Part shown: in pieces, positions 46,201-55,672 of the stretch
How positions within the stretch are numbered: the stretch's first letter is position 1
Layout: each line of letters begins with the position of its first letter
DNA from: Pogostemon cablin
Lineage: Eukaryota > Streptophyta > Magnoliopsida > Lamiales > Lamiaceae
Reading direction: 5' to 3'
Length of the DNA: 64,000 nt
Assembly: GCA_023678885.1 (NCBI GenBank)
Contig: CM042955.1
Span: 32,396,088 to 32,460,087, forward strand
Made by a program: the position numbers and the translations under genes
The notes under the pieces: generated by a model
Databases searched by the model: none
Seen by the model: only the letters and a program-made list of their open reading frames with translations
What the model was told of the DNA's origin: nothing

Positions 46201-46269
46201 TAACGCTGATCACTACACACAAGATGGGGATGAGGGATCGACCGTGAAAGTGAATCCAGACAACGATAT

Positions 46270-46420
46270 TTTTATATATATTATATGGCATATATTATCT
46301 GTTATATTTTCTGTAATTATAGCATATATATATATTATCTATTGTATTTTCTATAATTATAAAGCATTGATCGGAAAATATAGCATATATTATCTGTTAT
46401 ATTTTCTGTAATTATAGAGG
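46270..46420. repeat. Three-copy tandem repeat
   Basis: The phrase GCATATATTATCTGTTATAT followed by TTTCTGTAATTATA is repeated three times with small changes. Confidence 0.7.
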
Positions 46421-46737
46421 ATTGATCTGATCGGAATTGTACGACAAAGAGATAGCATGGAATGAATTTCTCTCTCTTCAATCTTTATTAAGTGGAGATT
46501 GTAATGTAATTTAAAAATATAATTAATTCAAAAATTAATGGTGAAAATCGGTTAAATTAAAAAATGGATAATATCCGTCTCACATAAATGATGTCTCACG
46601 GGAGAGTTTGTCATATATATATATGTGGCAAAAACTTGTGTATGCCCAGGTGCACGGGAGCACATTCCGTGCGCCTTTAAAATTTTGTGTTAAATTGTGT
46701 ACCCTTTAGTATAAAGATATGTACCATGGCAAGAACG

Positions 46738-47082
46738 TGTGTGTGCTCAGGTACACGGGAACACATTCTATGCGCCTTTGAAATTTTGTGTTAAATTGTA
46801 TACCCTTTAGTATAAATTTGTGCACCCTTTATTTTCTGAAGAAAAATAAAATATTAATAAAGTGTATACCCTTTAGAACAAAATGGTGTACCTTTATTAA
46901 TTAAAGTGTATACCATTTAGACCAAAGTAATGTACCCTTACCTATAATACTAAATTTTAAAGGCGCACGGAATGTGTTCTCGTGCGCCCGGGTGCACCTA
47001 AGCCTCACTCTATATTTAATATAAAATTTCAAAGGCACACGGAATATGTTCCCGTGCGCCCGGGCACACACAAGTTTTTGTC
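46738..47082. mobile_element. Inner palindromic MITE
   Basis: The left end is GGCAAGAACGTGTGTGTGC and the right end in reverse is GACAAAAACTTGTGTGTGCC, each followed by GCACGGGAACA-type words. It sits between the two arms of the outer element. A third GTGCGCCCGGGTGCAC block near 46980 hints at another layer. The target duplication is not clean. Confidence 0.5.
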
Positions 47083-47155
47083 ATGATACACATCTTTATA
47101 CTAAAGGGGTACACAATTTAACACAAAATTCTAATGGTGCACAGAATGTGCTCCC

Positions 47156-48334
47156 TGTAGGCACCTGAATTTTATTGCCTATTAAATAAAATATATGGAA
47201 AATTAATGCAGTAATTAACAATTAATTATTTATTTATTAAGGAATTTAAATAAATTAATTCCTAAAATAAATGAGTAAATAATTGATAATTGAGCCTTAT
47301 CCAATCCAGCAAGCTTAATTAAAGGAGATAAGCCCAATATATCTTTTAAAGGAGAAAATATCTCTTAAGTAGTTATTTTCTCTACATATAAATAAGGGTC
47401 TTCAGTCCACATTCCAGACACACCAAAAACACCTGAAGACGCGCTTCTGAAGAGATCAAGAATACGAGCAGTGCTCCCTTGAGATCTTCAAGCATCTTCA
47501 AGTCAAGACTTGAGATCTTCAAGCATCTTCAAGTCAAGAACGGTCTGCAATCAGATATCAAGCTGCCAAGCCCTCCGATCCGGCGTTATTCCGGCCAACC
47601 GCCTCCGATCAGAGATCAAGCTGCCAAGCCCTCTGATCCGGCGTTATTCCAGCCAACCGCCTCCGATCAGAGATCAAGCTGTCAAGCCCTCCGATCCGGT
47701 GTTATTCCAGCCAACCGCCTCCGATTAGAGATCAAACTGCCAAGCCCTCCGATCCGGTGTTATTCCAGCCAACCGCCTCCGATCAGAGATCAAGCTGCCA
47801 AGCCCTCCGATCCGGTGTTCTTCCAGCCAACCGCCTCCGATCAGAGATCAAGCTGCCAAGCCCTTCGATCCGGCGTTCTTCCAGCCATCCGCCTCCAATC
47901 AGAGATCAAGCTGACAAGCCCTCCGATCCGGCGTTCTTCCAGCCATCCGCCTCCGATCATAGATTAAGCTGCCAAGCCCTCCGATCCGGCGTTCTTCCAG
48001 TCATCCGCCTCTGGTCAGAGATCAAGGTGCCAAGCCCCTCCGATCCGGCGATCTTTCAGTCAACAACCTTCTTCCACAGAAAAGTCTTCAAGTCAACGTT
48101 CAATCCGAACAAAGGCTCGACGTCTCCGGGTCAACGTCAAGACTACATAGTCAGAGCTCGGACAAGCTTCATCCGAAGATCCGGCTCCGAAAGTTGATAA
48201 AGTCAAGAAGTCAACTCAAGAGAGGAATCAGAGGACAAATAGAAGCTGTTTACCTTAATTCTCAAGTTCAATCCATATTGGATTTTCTTTGTAATTTATT
48301 TTGTATTTTAATAAATACAAAATTTGTTGTTACA
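47156..48334 (+). repeat. 5' LTR (1179 bp)
   Basis: It starts TGTAGGCACCTG and ends TTGTTACA. A TATA-like CTACATATAAATAAGG lies near 47381-47396, about 240 bp into the LTR, and AATAAATACAAAAT near 48310 may serve as a polyadenylation region. Nine 58-bp repeats occupy about 47555-48050. Confidence 0.95.
47555..48050 (+). repeat. 58-bp repeats inside the 5' LTR, nine copies
   Basis: The unit includes AGATCAAGCTGCCAAGCCCT, CCGATCCGGCG, TTCCAGCCA and CCGCCTCCGATCAG. The period of 58 bp gives reading-frame rotation, so long Ser/Pro-rich frames appear in all phases. They lie in the transcribed LTR and are not genes. The other LTR has the same nine-copy array. Confidence 0.9.
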
Positions 48335-48339
48335 AATTT

Positions 48340-48357
48340 TGGCACGCCCAGTGGGAC
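48340..48357 (+). other. Primer-binding site of the LTR element
   Basis: TGGCACGCCCAGTGGGAC lies five bases after the 5' LTR. It starts with TGG, as expected for pairing with the CCA end of a tRNA. I could not assign the tRNA with confidence. Confidence 0.7.
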
Positions 48358-48405
48358 AGTTTCGACCTCTCATCTCTTCTCTTTAAAAGTTCAAAGATAC
48401 AAACT

Positions 48406-49752
48406 ATGGCTCCTCTCAGAATTGCAATAAGAAGGTCTCATGTCTTAAAGCCTTCAGAGCTGCAGACTGTGAAGATTCAAAGGACAACTCCAATCAAGAT
48501 TGCAATAAGAAGATCTACTGCCTCAAAGCTTTCAGAGTTGCAGGCTAAAGATGTCGAAGTCGTTACAAGAAGTATATTTGAAGGCTCCTCTATGACAAAC
48601 CTTGTGGAGGAGATCTTTCTCGATAAGTCAATGCACAACGACAAAGATAGTGAAGGTGACTCTAACATCCAAACTCTTCAATCCATAGAAAATTCAGCGT
48701 ATGACTCACCCATAGCCTCTGCCATGGCAACAAATGCTTCGTCTGTCGAAGAACAACTGGCAAGTTTGACTCAGTCCGTTGCTGCACTCACTAAACAAAG
48801 CCAAGAACAAGGTCTGTTGATATCCAAACTGATGGAAAATATGGAGATAGCACAGACAAGCCATGCAGATGATAAGCAAGTTGAAGGTAAAGACGAGGAG
48901 GAAGACTCTTCGAAACATCATCTTTCTGAAAAGAAGCCAGTTGAAGAACATATACAAATTTCTGCTGACGGAATGCTCCCTATGAACCAATTGAAGAGCA
49001 TCGTACTAGAGACAATAAAAGACAAATTTAAAGAGAGCTCAAATTCTTTTGTTGCCTATAAAAAGCCATATACAAAGAGAGTTGACAGTTTGAAGATGTC
49101 AATTGACTACCAACCTCCTAACTTTCAACAATTCGATGACAGAGGCAATCCAAGGCAACATATAGCGCATTTCGTCGAGACATGCAACGATGCTGGAACC
49201 TTTGATGATCATATGCTCAAACAATTTGTCCGCTCGCTGAAAGGAAATGCCTTTGATTGGTATATCGAATTGGAAGCTAACTCCATCGACAGTTGGGGGC
49301 AAATGGAAAAAGAGTTTCTCAATAGCTTCTATAGCACTCGAAGGACTGTTAGTATGATCGAATTGACTAACACTTGCCAGTGGAAAGAAGAGCCAGTAAT
49401 CGATTATATTAATCGATGGAGAAATCTAAGCTTGAATTGTAAAGATCAATTGTCCGAAGTGTCTGCCATCAACATGTGCATTCAAGGAATGCAATGGAGT
49501 CTACGATACATCCTCCAAGGGATTCAACCAAAGACTTTTGAAGAACTAGCTACAAGAGCTCATGATATGGAGTTAAGTATGCCATCAAGTGACTTCGAAT
49601 TTCCAAGCAACAACTCTTATGAATTTGAAGACATTTCACTTGATGAACCTCTCGAGGAGGAATCACAGTCAAAGAAGCCAGTGTCAATAAAGATTCAAAG
49701 AAATGAAGTTAAAGCAAGAGAAAGTAATGCACCCAATGATTGGGGGCAATGA
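48406..49752 (+). CDS. Gag polyprotein of TR-GAG element (448 aa)
   Basis: The ATG at 48406 (MAPLRIAIRRS) follows the primer-binding site by about 50 bp. The frame is open upstream, but that part lies in the LTR. An N-terminal Gln/Ser-rich, coiled-coil-like region (EEQLASLTQSVAALTKQSQE) precedes a Retrotrans_gag domain at roughly residues 225-390, with QFDDRGNPRQHIAHFVETC, FVRSLKGNAFDWYIELE, SWGQMEKEFLNSFYS and WRNLSLNCKDQL. This is the plant Ty3/gypsy capsid pattern. No CCHC zinc knuckle is seen; the protein ends in a basic/acidic tail (NAPNDWGQ). Gag should form the particles that package the RNA. The intact frame in an element without pol suggests selection or recent insertion. Confidence 0.92.
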   Translation: MAPLRIAIRRSHVLKPSELQTVKIQRTTPIKIAIRRSTASKLSELQAKDVEVVTRSIFEGSSMTNLVEEIFLDKSMHNDKDSEGDSNIQTLQSIENSAYDSPIASAMATNASSVEEQLASLTQSVAALTKQSQEQGLLISKLMENMEIAQTSHADDKQVEGKDEEEDSSKHHLSEKKPVEEHIQISADGMLPMNQLKSIVLETIKDKFKESSNSFVAYKKPYTKRVDSLKMSIDYQPPNFQQFDDRGNPRQHIAHFVETCNDAGTFDDHMLKQFVRSLKGNAFDWYIELEANSIDSWGQMEKEFLNSFYSTRRTVSMIELTNTCQWKEEPVIDYINRWRNLSLNCKDQLSEVSAINMCIQGMQWSLRYILQGIQPKTFEELATRAHDMELSMPSSDFEFPSNNSYEFEDISLDEPLEEESQSKKPVSIKIQRNEVKARESNAPNDWGQ

Positions 49753-50480
49753 ACTATTAACAAAGTCAATGCTCCTTGACACGAGCTAAAACTGTCTGCA
49801 TTACGCTCCTTGATACGAGCTTAAACTATCTAAAAACTCTCCAAATGGTATGCTCCTTGACACGAGCTAAAACTATCTGCATTACGCTCCTTGATACGAG
49901 CTTAAACTATCTAAAAACTCTCCAAATGTTATGCTCCTTTGATACGAGCCTAAACTATCAAACTCAAATAAAATCTCCTTGAGAAGAGACGAAACTCTCT
50001 ATATTTTACACTCCTTGATATGAGTATAAACTGTTTAACTCAAATCAAATCTCCTTGAGAAGAGACGAAACTCTCTATACTCCTTGATATGAGTATAAAT
50101 TGTCAGCAAAATTCAAGCTCAAGACTCCTCGGGAAGAGTATAAACTGTCTACAAATTCAAATTGAAGACTCCTTGACATGAGTATAAATTGTCAGCAAGT
50201 TCAAGTTCAAAGCTCTTTAACGCACGAGCATAAACTGCATGTTACTCCTGGCCCGTATGAGTATAAACTGTGTACGGTACCCCCATTCAAACCAAATCAT
50301 GTCCCTTTGAACTACGTTATGACTTGATTCTCTGTGAAGAGGTACGTAGGCAACTTAGCACTCTGCTAAGTTCAGTCATAATTCAGGCTATTCATATCAA
50401 GGTGCTGAGGCAAGCAATAAAATTCAGTCATGTTGATCAATAATGGAGTGTCGCAATTTGTTCACTTCAACACAAAGGCG
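49753..50480 (+). repeat. Post-gag tandem repeats of the TR-GAG element
   Basis: An 83-bp unit with CTCCTTGACACGAGCTAAAA and CTCCTTGATACGAGCTTAAA is present twice (from about 49769 and 49852). It is followed by many diverged roughly 60-bp versions of CTCCTTGATATGAGTATAAA to about 50270. Then comes AGAGGTACGTAGGCAACTTA, a phrase often seen near the 3' end of plant gypsy-type elements. No pol frame is present. Confidence 0.8.
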
Positions 50481-50489
50481 TTCGTGAAC

Positions 50490-50507
50490 AAAATGCGAGG
50501 GGGCATT
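50490..50507 (+). other. Polypurine tract of the LTR element
   Basis: AAAATGCGAGGGGGCATT directly precedes the 3' LTR. The purine run GCGAGGGGG is the likely plus-strand primer. Confidence 0.7.
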
Positions 50508-51685
50508 TGTAGGCACCTGAATTTTATTGCCTATTAAATAAAATATATGACAAATTAATGCAGTAATTAACAATTAATTATTTATTTATTAAGGAATTTA
50601 AATAAATTAATTCCTAAAATAAATGAGTAAATAATTGATAATTGAGTCTTATCCAATCCAGCTGGCTTAATTAAAGGAGATAAGCCCAACATATCTTTTA
50701 AAGGAGAAAATATCTCTTAAGTAGTTATTTTCTCTACATATAAATAAGGGTATTCAGTCCTCATTCCAGACACACCAAAAACACCTGAAGACGCGCTTCT
50801 GAAGAGATCAAGAATACGAGCAGTGCTCCCTTGAGATCTTCAAGCATCTTCAAGTCAAGACTTGAGATCTTCAAGCATCTTCAAGTCAAGAACGGTCTGC
50901 AATCAGAGATCAAGCTGCCAAGCCCTCCGATCCGGCGTTATTCCGGCCAACCGCCTCTGATCAGAGATCAAGCTGCCAAGCCCTCTGATCCGGCGTTATT
51001 CCAGCCAACCGCCTCCGATCAGAGATCAAGCTGTCAAGCCCTCCGATCCGGTGTTATTCCAGCCAACCGCCTCTGATCAGAGATCAAGCTGCCAAGCCCT
51101 CCGATCCGGTGTTATTCCAGCCAACCGCCTCCGATCAGAGATCAAGCTGCCAAGCCCTCCGATCCGGCGTTCTTCCAGCCAACCGCCTCCGATCAGAGAT
51201 CAAGCTGCCAAGCCCTCCGATCCGGCGTTCTTCCAGCCATCCGCCTCCGATCAGAGATCAAGCTGACAAGCCTCCGATCCGGCGTTCTTCCAGCCATCCG
51301 CCTTCGATCAGAGATTAAGCTGCCAAGCCCTCCGATCCGGCGTTCTTCCAGTCATCCGCCTCTGGTCAGAGATCAAGGTGCCAAGCCCCTCCGATCCGGC
51401 GATCTTTCAGTCAACAACCTTCTTCCACAGAAAAGTCTTCAAGTCAACGTTCAATCCGAACAAAGGCTCGACGTCTCCGGGTCAACGTCAAGACTACATA
51501 GTCAGAGCTCGGACAAGCTTCATCCGAAGATCCGGCTCCGAAAGTTGATAAAGTCAAGAAGTCAACTCAAGAGAGGAATCAAATGACAAATAGAAACTGT
51601 TTACCTTAATTCTCAAGTTCAATCCATATTGGATTTTCTTTGTAATTTATTTTGTATTTTAATAAATACAAAATTTATTGTTACA
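50508..51685 (+). repeat. 3' LTR (1178 bp)
   Basis: It has the same TG...CA borders as the 5' LTR and the same nine 58-bp repeats (about 50905-51400). Scattered differences from the 5' LTR include CAGCTGGCTTAA for CAGCAAGCTTAA. Confidence 0.95.
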
Positions 51686-51717
51686 CTCCCGTACTCCCGA
51701 ACACACACAAGTTTTTG

Positions 51718-51727
<10 letters not shown>

Positions 51728-51760
<33 letters not shown>

Positions 51761-52185
51761 GTAGGTACATATTTATATACATTAAAATTTTATAATATAC
51801 TATATGAATGCTTTATACATTAAATTTTATTATTAGTATTACATTATTAAACTATCATAAATCATTTTCAAAAATTATAAATACAAATCGCCTAAAATAT
51901 GAATGTGGAAATACATATATGCATATCACAAAATTTGGTTAAACCCTCTCATTGAAAATTTATAAATCATGCTTTTCTCTTTTCATGACATCGTATGAAA
52001 TTATTAAGTATATATAATAATATTTTTTATTTAATAGTAGTACTTGAATTTTTAAAAAAAATGCTCGAAGTGCTACAATAAATAAATAAATATATATAGT
52101 ATTTAAATGCAAAACCTTACCCATTCATCAATGGGGTTGGGTAGTTATATTATTAAATCACATATGCATAAAATTCAAAATAATA
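51728..52185. repeat. Inverted copy of the 18.5-18.8 kb repeat
   Basis: ACACACGTAGGTACATATTT, CACAAAATTTGGTTAAAC and AAATCATGCTTTTCTCTTTT are the reverse complement of phrases at 18540-18820. A TA tract precedes it. No coding content. Confidence 0.6.
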
Positions 52186-52442
52186 CTCCCTCCATCTCTT
52201 TTCAGATGATATATTCCATTTTAGGTTGTCCCACAAAAGTTTGCATCTATCTAAAAAAATAAAAGTCTAACGCATCTACCCTTCCTCATATACTTTATTT
52301 ACAAAAAAATCACTAGTACCTAACACACATAACTCACTTTATCATTTAATTATTACAAAAAACCATTATACCCCTAAAACTTATCATTTTTGTTAATCTC
52401 CGTGCCGAAATGGAGGCATAGACTTTAAATGGAACGGGGAAG
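52186..52442. mobile_element. Stowaway-like MITE (257 bp), diverged
   Basis: The left end CTCCCTCCATCTC and the right end GGAACGGGGAAG are flanked by TA (52184-52185 and 52443-52444). The interior resembles other Stowaway copies (ACACATAACTCACTTTATCA). Confidence 0.7.
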
Positions 52443-53219
52443 TAATTGACTTTTTTATCTTTTGCAAATTATTGAATGGTTGGATATTGGGGAATACGTA
52501 ATAATCCAATCATTTAGTTTTGTTAATAGAAATATAGTAATCCACAATGTTGCTTGATTCGATCATTTGTGGATTGTCGTATACTTCATTTTCTTATTAG
52601 AATTTGTCATCTATTGAGATTTATTTATGGTTATCTTAACTTTTTTTTTAATAGTTTTTTTATTAGGTATACTGAATTTTTAAGTGTATAATGGTGTACA
52701 TAAAGGGTCGTATATACCGTATTCTAGGTATGGTATGGTATACCGATAAATCAATAAGCAACAAATATACTATTTTCTTATATCGAAATATCGGCATACT
52801 GAAATCTCGTATAGTGAAAGTTCAGGTAAAGTAGCAGTATGATTTATTCTATAACGAAATTGGAATTTGATATAGTAAAAAATCTTCGGTATATTATACC
52901 ACCCACTCCTAGTTCATCATATTATCCATTTTGAACACTAATACAATACGCAATATGCTGTTAAAGAGTAGGCCCTATTATATCCAAGACAACAAGATTA
53001 TTCACTAGTGTTTTTATGAGAAACAAGAAGAATAGCGTCTAATAGATATGTTATGTACACCGCAAAGAATATCTTCATTTAAGACAATTGCCTCTTGAAT
53101 CTTGATTTTAATATATTCTCTATGCAAGACTGCAAATCGTAGAGTGGAACTAAAACGTAGTATCATATAAGAGAAAAGGGGCGATTGATACCCAGCTTAG
53201 ATATGATACTTTTTCTTCT
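52443..53219. other. Intergenic, GGTATACC-rich stretch
   Basis: Between 52680 and 52920 there are several TATACCG, GGTATACC and CGGTATA words, reminiscent of 18360-18500. It is a probable dispersed repeat. The 3' UTR of PnsB3 should lie at the right-hand end. Confidence 0.45.
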
Positions 53220-54980
53220 TCATTCTTTCTTTTGGGGCAGCCTTTGGACAACCACCTGAAACGAACGACCATTTAAACCATGAAAGCTAATGATTGCACT
53301 GAATTGAGCACTGAGGTCTATCTGATCTGTGAATTCGACTTTGGTACATCAAAAGTACAATGGCAATATGGCATGATGTAAGTTACACTGATTTTAAACA
53401 CACAATTTAGGCAATTATCATACCTTTCCGGAGTTCTCTTTGTTTCCGACTATAGTTTGGCACGCCAGCCTCCAAGATTCTGGCTTCTGTGAGATCAGGC
53501 AAACATAGAAACTAACTTCAACAGAGAGAGAGAGAGCGGACACACACAAATACAGAGAAATCTTGAAATTTGGGATTGGAGATGAAGCAAAGTAGTCTGC
53601 TGATGTCTAAATGCTTCATATCTAATATCCTCATACTTCACAAGAAAGGTTAAGAAAACTCTACGATATTGTCTTGACATTATATCTAAACTTACAAAAA
53701 TGAGAGAAACAATAGAGATAAAGCTGCAGGTATTAACATGCCTTTTTAAGATATTTGAGCTCTGTATTTGTTCTCTCATTTAGGAGCTCATTTCCTTCAA
53801 GAATCTGCAGCAGAGGGCAATCAATTGCTTACTGAAAATAAACCCAAATATCAGTAAAGCTCAAGAAACTACAAGCATGCTAGCAGATTGAACACTCAAA
53901 AGTCAACATCTTATCTCATTGTGAATGCAGAAAATCATTCCAGACGAGATTCATTCAGATAAAGAACATAACTTCCTCCAAATTTATATAATCTGAATAG
54001 CCCCCAGCATCAATACAAAGATCCTTCGTGTTCAAAGGTGTTCAAGTTTCTACTAGAATGCATCGAGAGAAACTAAAGGGCGAACACCATCCACACATCA
54101 ACATGAAATCTAGAACAGTACCAAAACCTTTGACAATCACAAAGACCAAATAATAGTACTAATAGACGAGCCATTTTTTTAAGAGAAAGTAGACATGAAG
54201 ATCCTCATCTTACCTCTACAATACATGTTCCACAACTACCACCACCTCCACAGTTCATTAACTTCCCCTATTTGATAGAAACGTGATCAGAAGAAGAAAA
54301 TTAAACGGACTATAAAGGCAGTAGAGACCAATTTTTTATCTAATAACAACTCAAAACTATAGATAATAAAATTCATAATCAATAATTATTTAAAACAACA
54401 AGCACTGATGATTATGGAAAAGGTAACGGCCATATTGACAAAAAGAAGAAGCAAAAGAGCATATTACACAATTAAACTTACGTAAGTAGCATAGAGCTCA
54501 ATCTTGTTATCCAACATTATGTTTCTAAGCAGTTTTTCTCCACTTAAAGCTTTGGCTCTGTTCACTGCATCCCCTGATTTAGGCTAAAATCAAAACATTT
54601 GCAAAGAAATAAAAAATTAATTAATAGGAGTAATAACTTCAACAGTAAATATCACAACTACGATTATAATCGCCTAATTGATAGCAATAGTGTATTACCT
54701 AGCTAATCAATCTTGCAATTGAAGAGCAATTAAGCAACAATTAGGTAATGTTAAACTCAAATTGGAGAAAAGAGGGGAAGTGTTATATGTGTACCCCAAA
54801 GAATTCTAGCTCGATTTCGGGTTTCTCCGTTGGTGCAGTGGAGGTTTCCGGCGGCGCGGTGGCGCAAGCAACAGAGAGTGGTCTCCTCCTCAGAAATGCG
54901 GCGGAGCTTCGGCGGTATGAGGTGGTGGAAGAGAGCTCCGGTGGGCGGAGTGATACAGAAGTGAAACTCGTGGCTGCCAT
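53220..54980 (-). CDS. PNSB3: Chloroplast NDH subunit PnsB3 (NDF4)
   Basis: PnsB3 is a nuclear-encoded subunit of subcomplex B of the chloroplast NDH complex, on the stroma side of thylakoids, which supports cyclic electron flow around photosystem I. Exons on the - strand are 54980-54795, 54583-54482, 54267-54214, 53804-53742, 53486-53424 and 53255-53220. All junctions fall between codons and total 167 aa. Residues 1-45 form a Ser/Arg/Ala-rich transit peptide (MAATSFTSVSLRPPELSS). The 2Fe-2S ferredoxin-like domain has NCGGGGSCGTCIVE (Cys102, Cys108, Cys111) and the distal Cys144 in KPESWRLACQTIVGNKENSG. The end is VVVQRLPQKKE. Intron 4 has a GC donor (AAAAAG/GCATGT). All ligand Cys are kept and nothing is broken. 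The exon structure was rebuilt by hand and every exon keeps frame. Confidence 0.95.
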
Positions 54981-55520
54981 ACTCCGTTTGGGAATGGCAT
55001 GCAGACAAGAAACACACTTTCTATCCTTAGAACAATTTAAGTTTTATAATTTCATTTGTGGTTCAAAAAATTTCAACTGTTTTTGAATTATTAAATAATA
55101 AAATTGAAATACTGTGTTTTTAATCTAGGGCATACCGGCATAGTAATTCAAATACTACTAATATTTACATCTAATTAAGATGTGAAGAGTCAAAATTTAA
55201 TAGTACAATCTTTTCACTGATGCTACTAGGCCATTTCCAGAGGCACTGCATTATGCGATGGAATGTTTATTTGTGGTAAAAAAACCAACACAGGCAATGG
55301 TGATTTTTGGAAAATTTAATACTAAAAGAGCAAGGCTGTTGTACCCCTTGAATAAGTGAAGGCGCCACTTGAAATTTACTTCTCGCTGTCAAAAACCATA
55401 CCCAACTCTTAAATCACTTTCCTGCATTATATTATACATTGTTAAAAAATTATTATTTTCTTTTCTTTGTTTTAATGTTTCAATTTTTTTTTTGAAATAT
55501 ATACATATTTTTAAAATATA
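54981..55520. promoter_or_regulatory. Upstream region of PnsB3
   Basis: Sequence 5' of the PnsB3 start codon on the - strand. AT-rich with no distinct element that I can name. No other gene is seen. Confidence 0.35.
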
Positions 55521-55641
55521 TACTTCCTTCGTAAAGAGCCTCATTTTTTCATTTTGGACGTTCGCGCCTAAATATCTTATTTTATTTGTAATTTTAGTTT
55601 TATATTTGATAATTTAATATTAAATTTTTTACTTTTATATA

Positions 55642-55672
<31 letters not shown>

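Larger units (their letters stand above)
47151..51690 (+). mobile_element. TR-GAG type LTR retrotransposon, with target duplication
   Basis: Two LTRs of 1179 and 1178 bp enclose an internal region of about 2.2 kb. The 5-bp target duplication CTCCC is perfect at 47151-47155 and 51686-51690. The only coding region is gag. Protease, reverse transcriptase, RNase H and integrase are absent. This architecture fits the published TR-GAG class of non-autonomous plant LTR retrotransposons, whose movement depends on a related autonomous partner. The LTRs differ by only a couple of percent by eye, so the insertion is recent. Confidence 0.93.
46627..51719. mobile_element. Palindromic MITE split by an LTR element
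   Basis: The left end is GGCAAAAACTTGTGTATGCC and the right end (51691-51719) in reverse is GGCAAAAACTTGTGTGTTCG. Possible 9-bp flanks are TATATATGT (46618-46626) and TATATATAT (51720-51728). The right arm is cut by the retrotransposon at 47156-51685. The first bases match those of the 146-bp MITEs, so this may be a larger relative. A second palindrome sits inside at 46738-47082. Confidence 0.6.

Noticed and set aside
47479..48197. Long Ser/Pro-rich open frames in the 5' LTR (and 50831-51318 in the 3' LTR)
   Set aside because: They are produced by the 58-bp tandem repeats, which stay open in several phases, and they occur identically in both LTRs. They are not genes.
47555..51400. Regular GC-rich repeats resembling a CRISPR array
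   Set aside because: They are contiguous 58-bp tandem repeats inside LTRs, without unique spacers, in a plant genome.
54757..55017. 86-codon - strand frame overlapping PnsB3 exon 1
   Set aside because: It is in the wrong phase. The transit peptide and the join to exon 2 require the frame starting at 54980.
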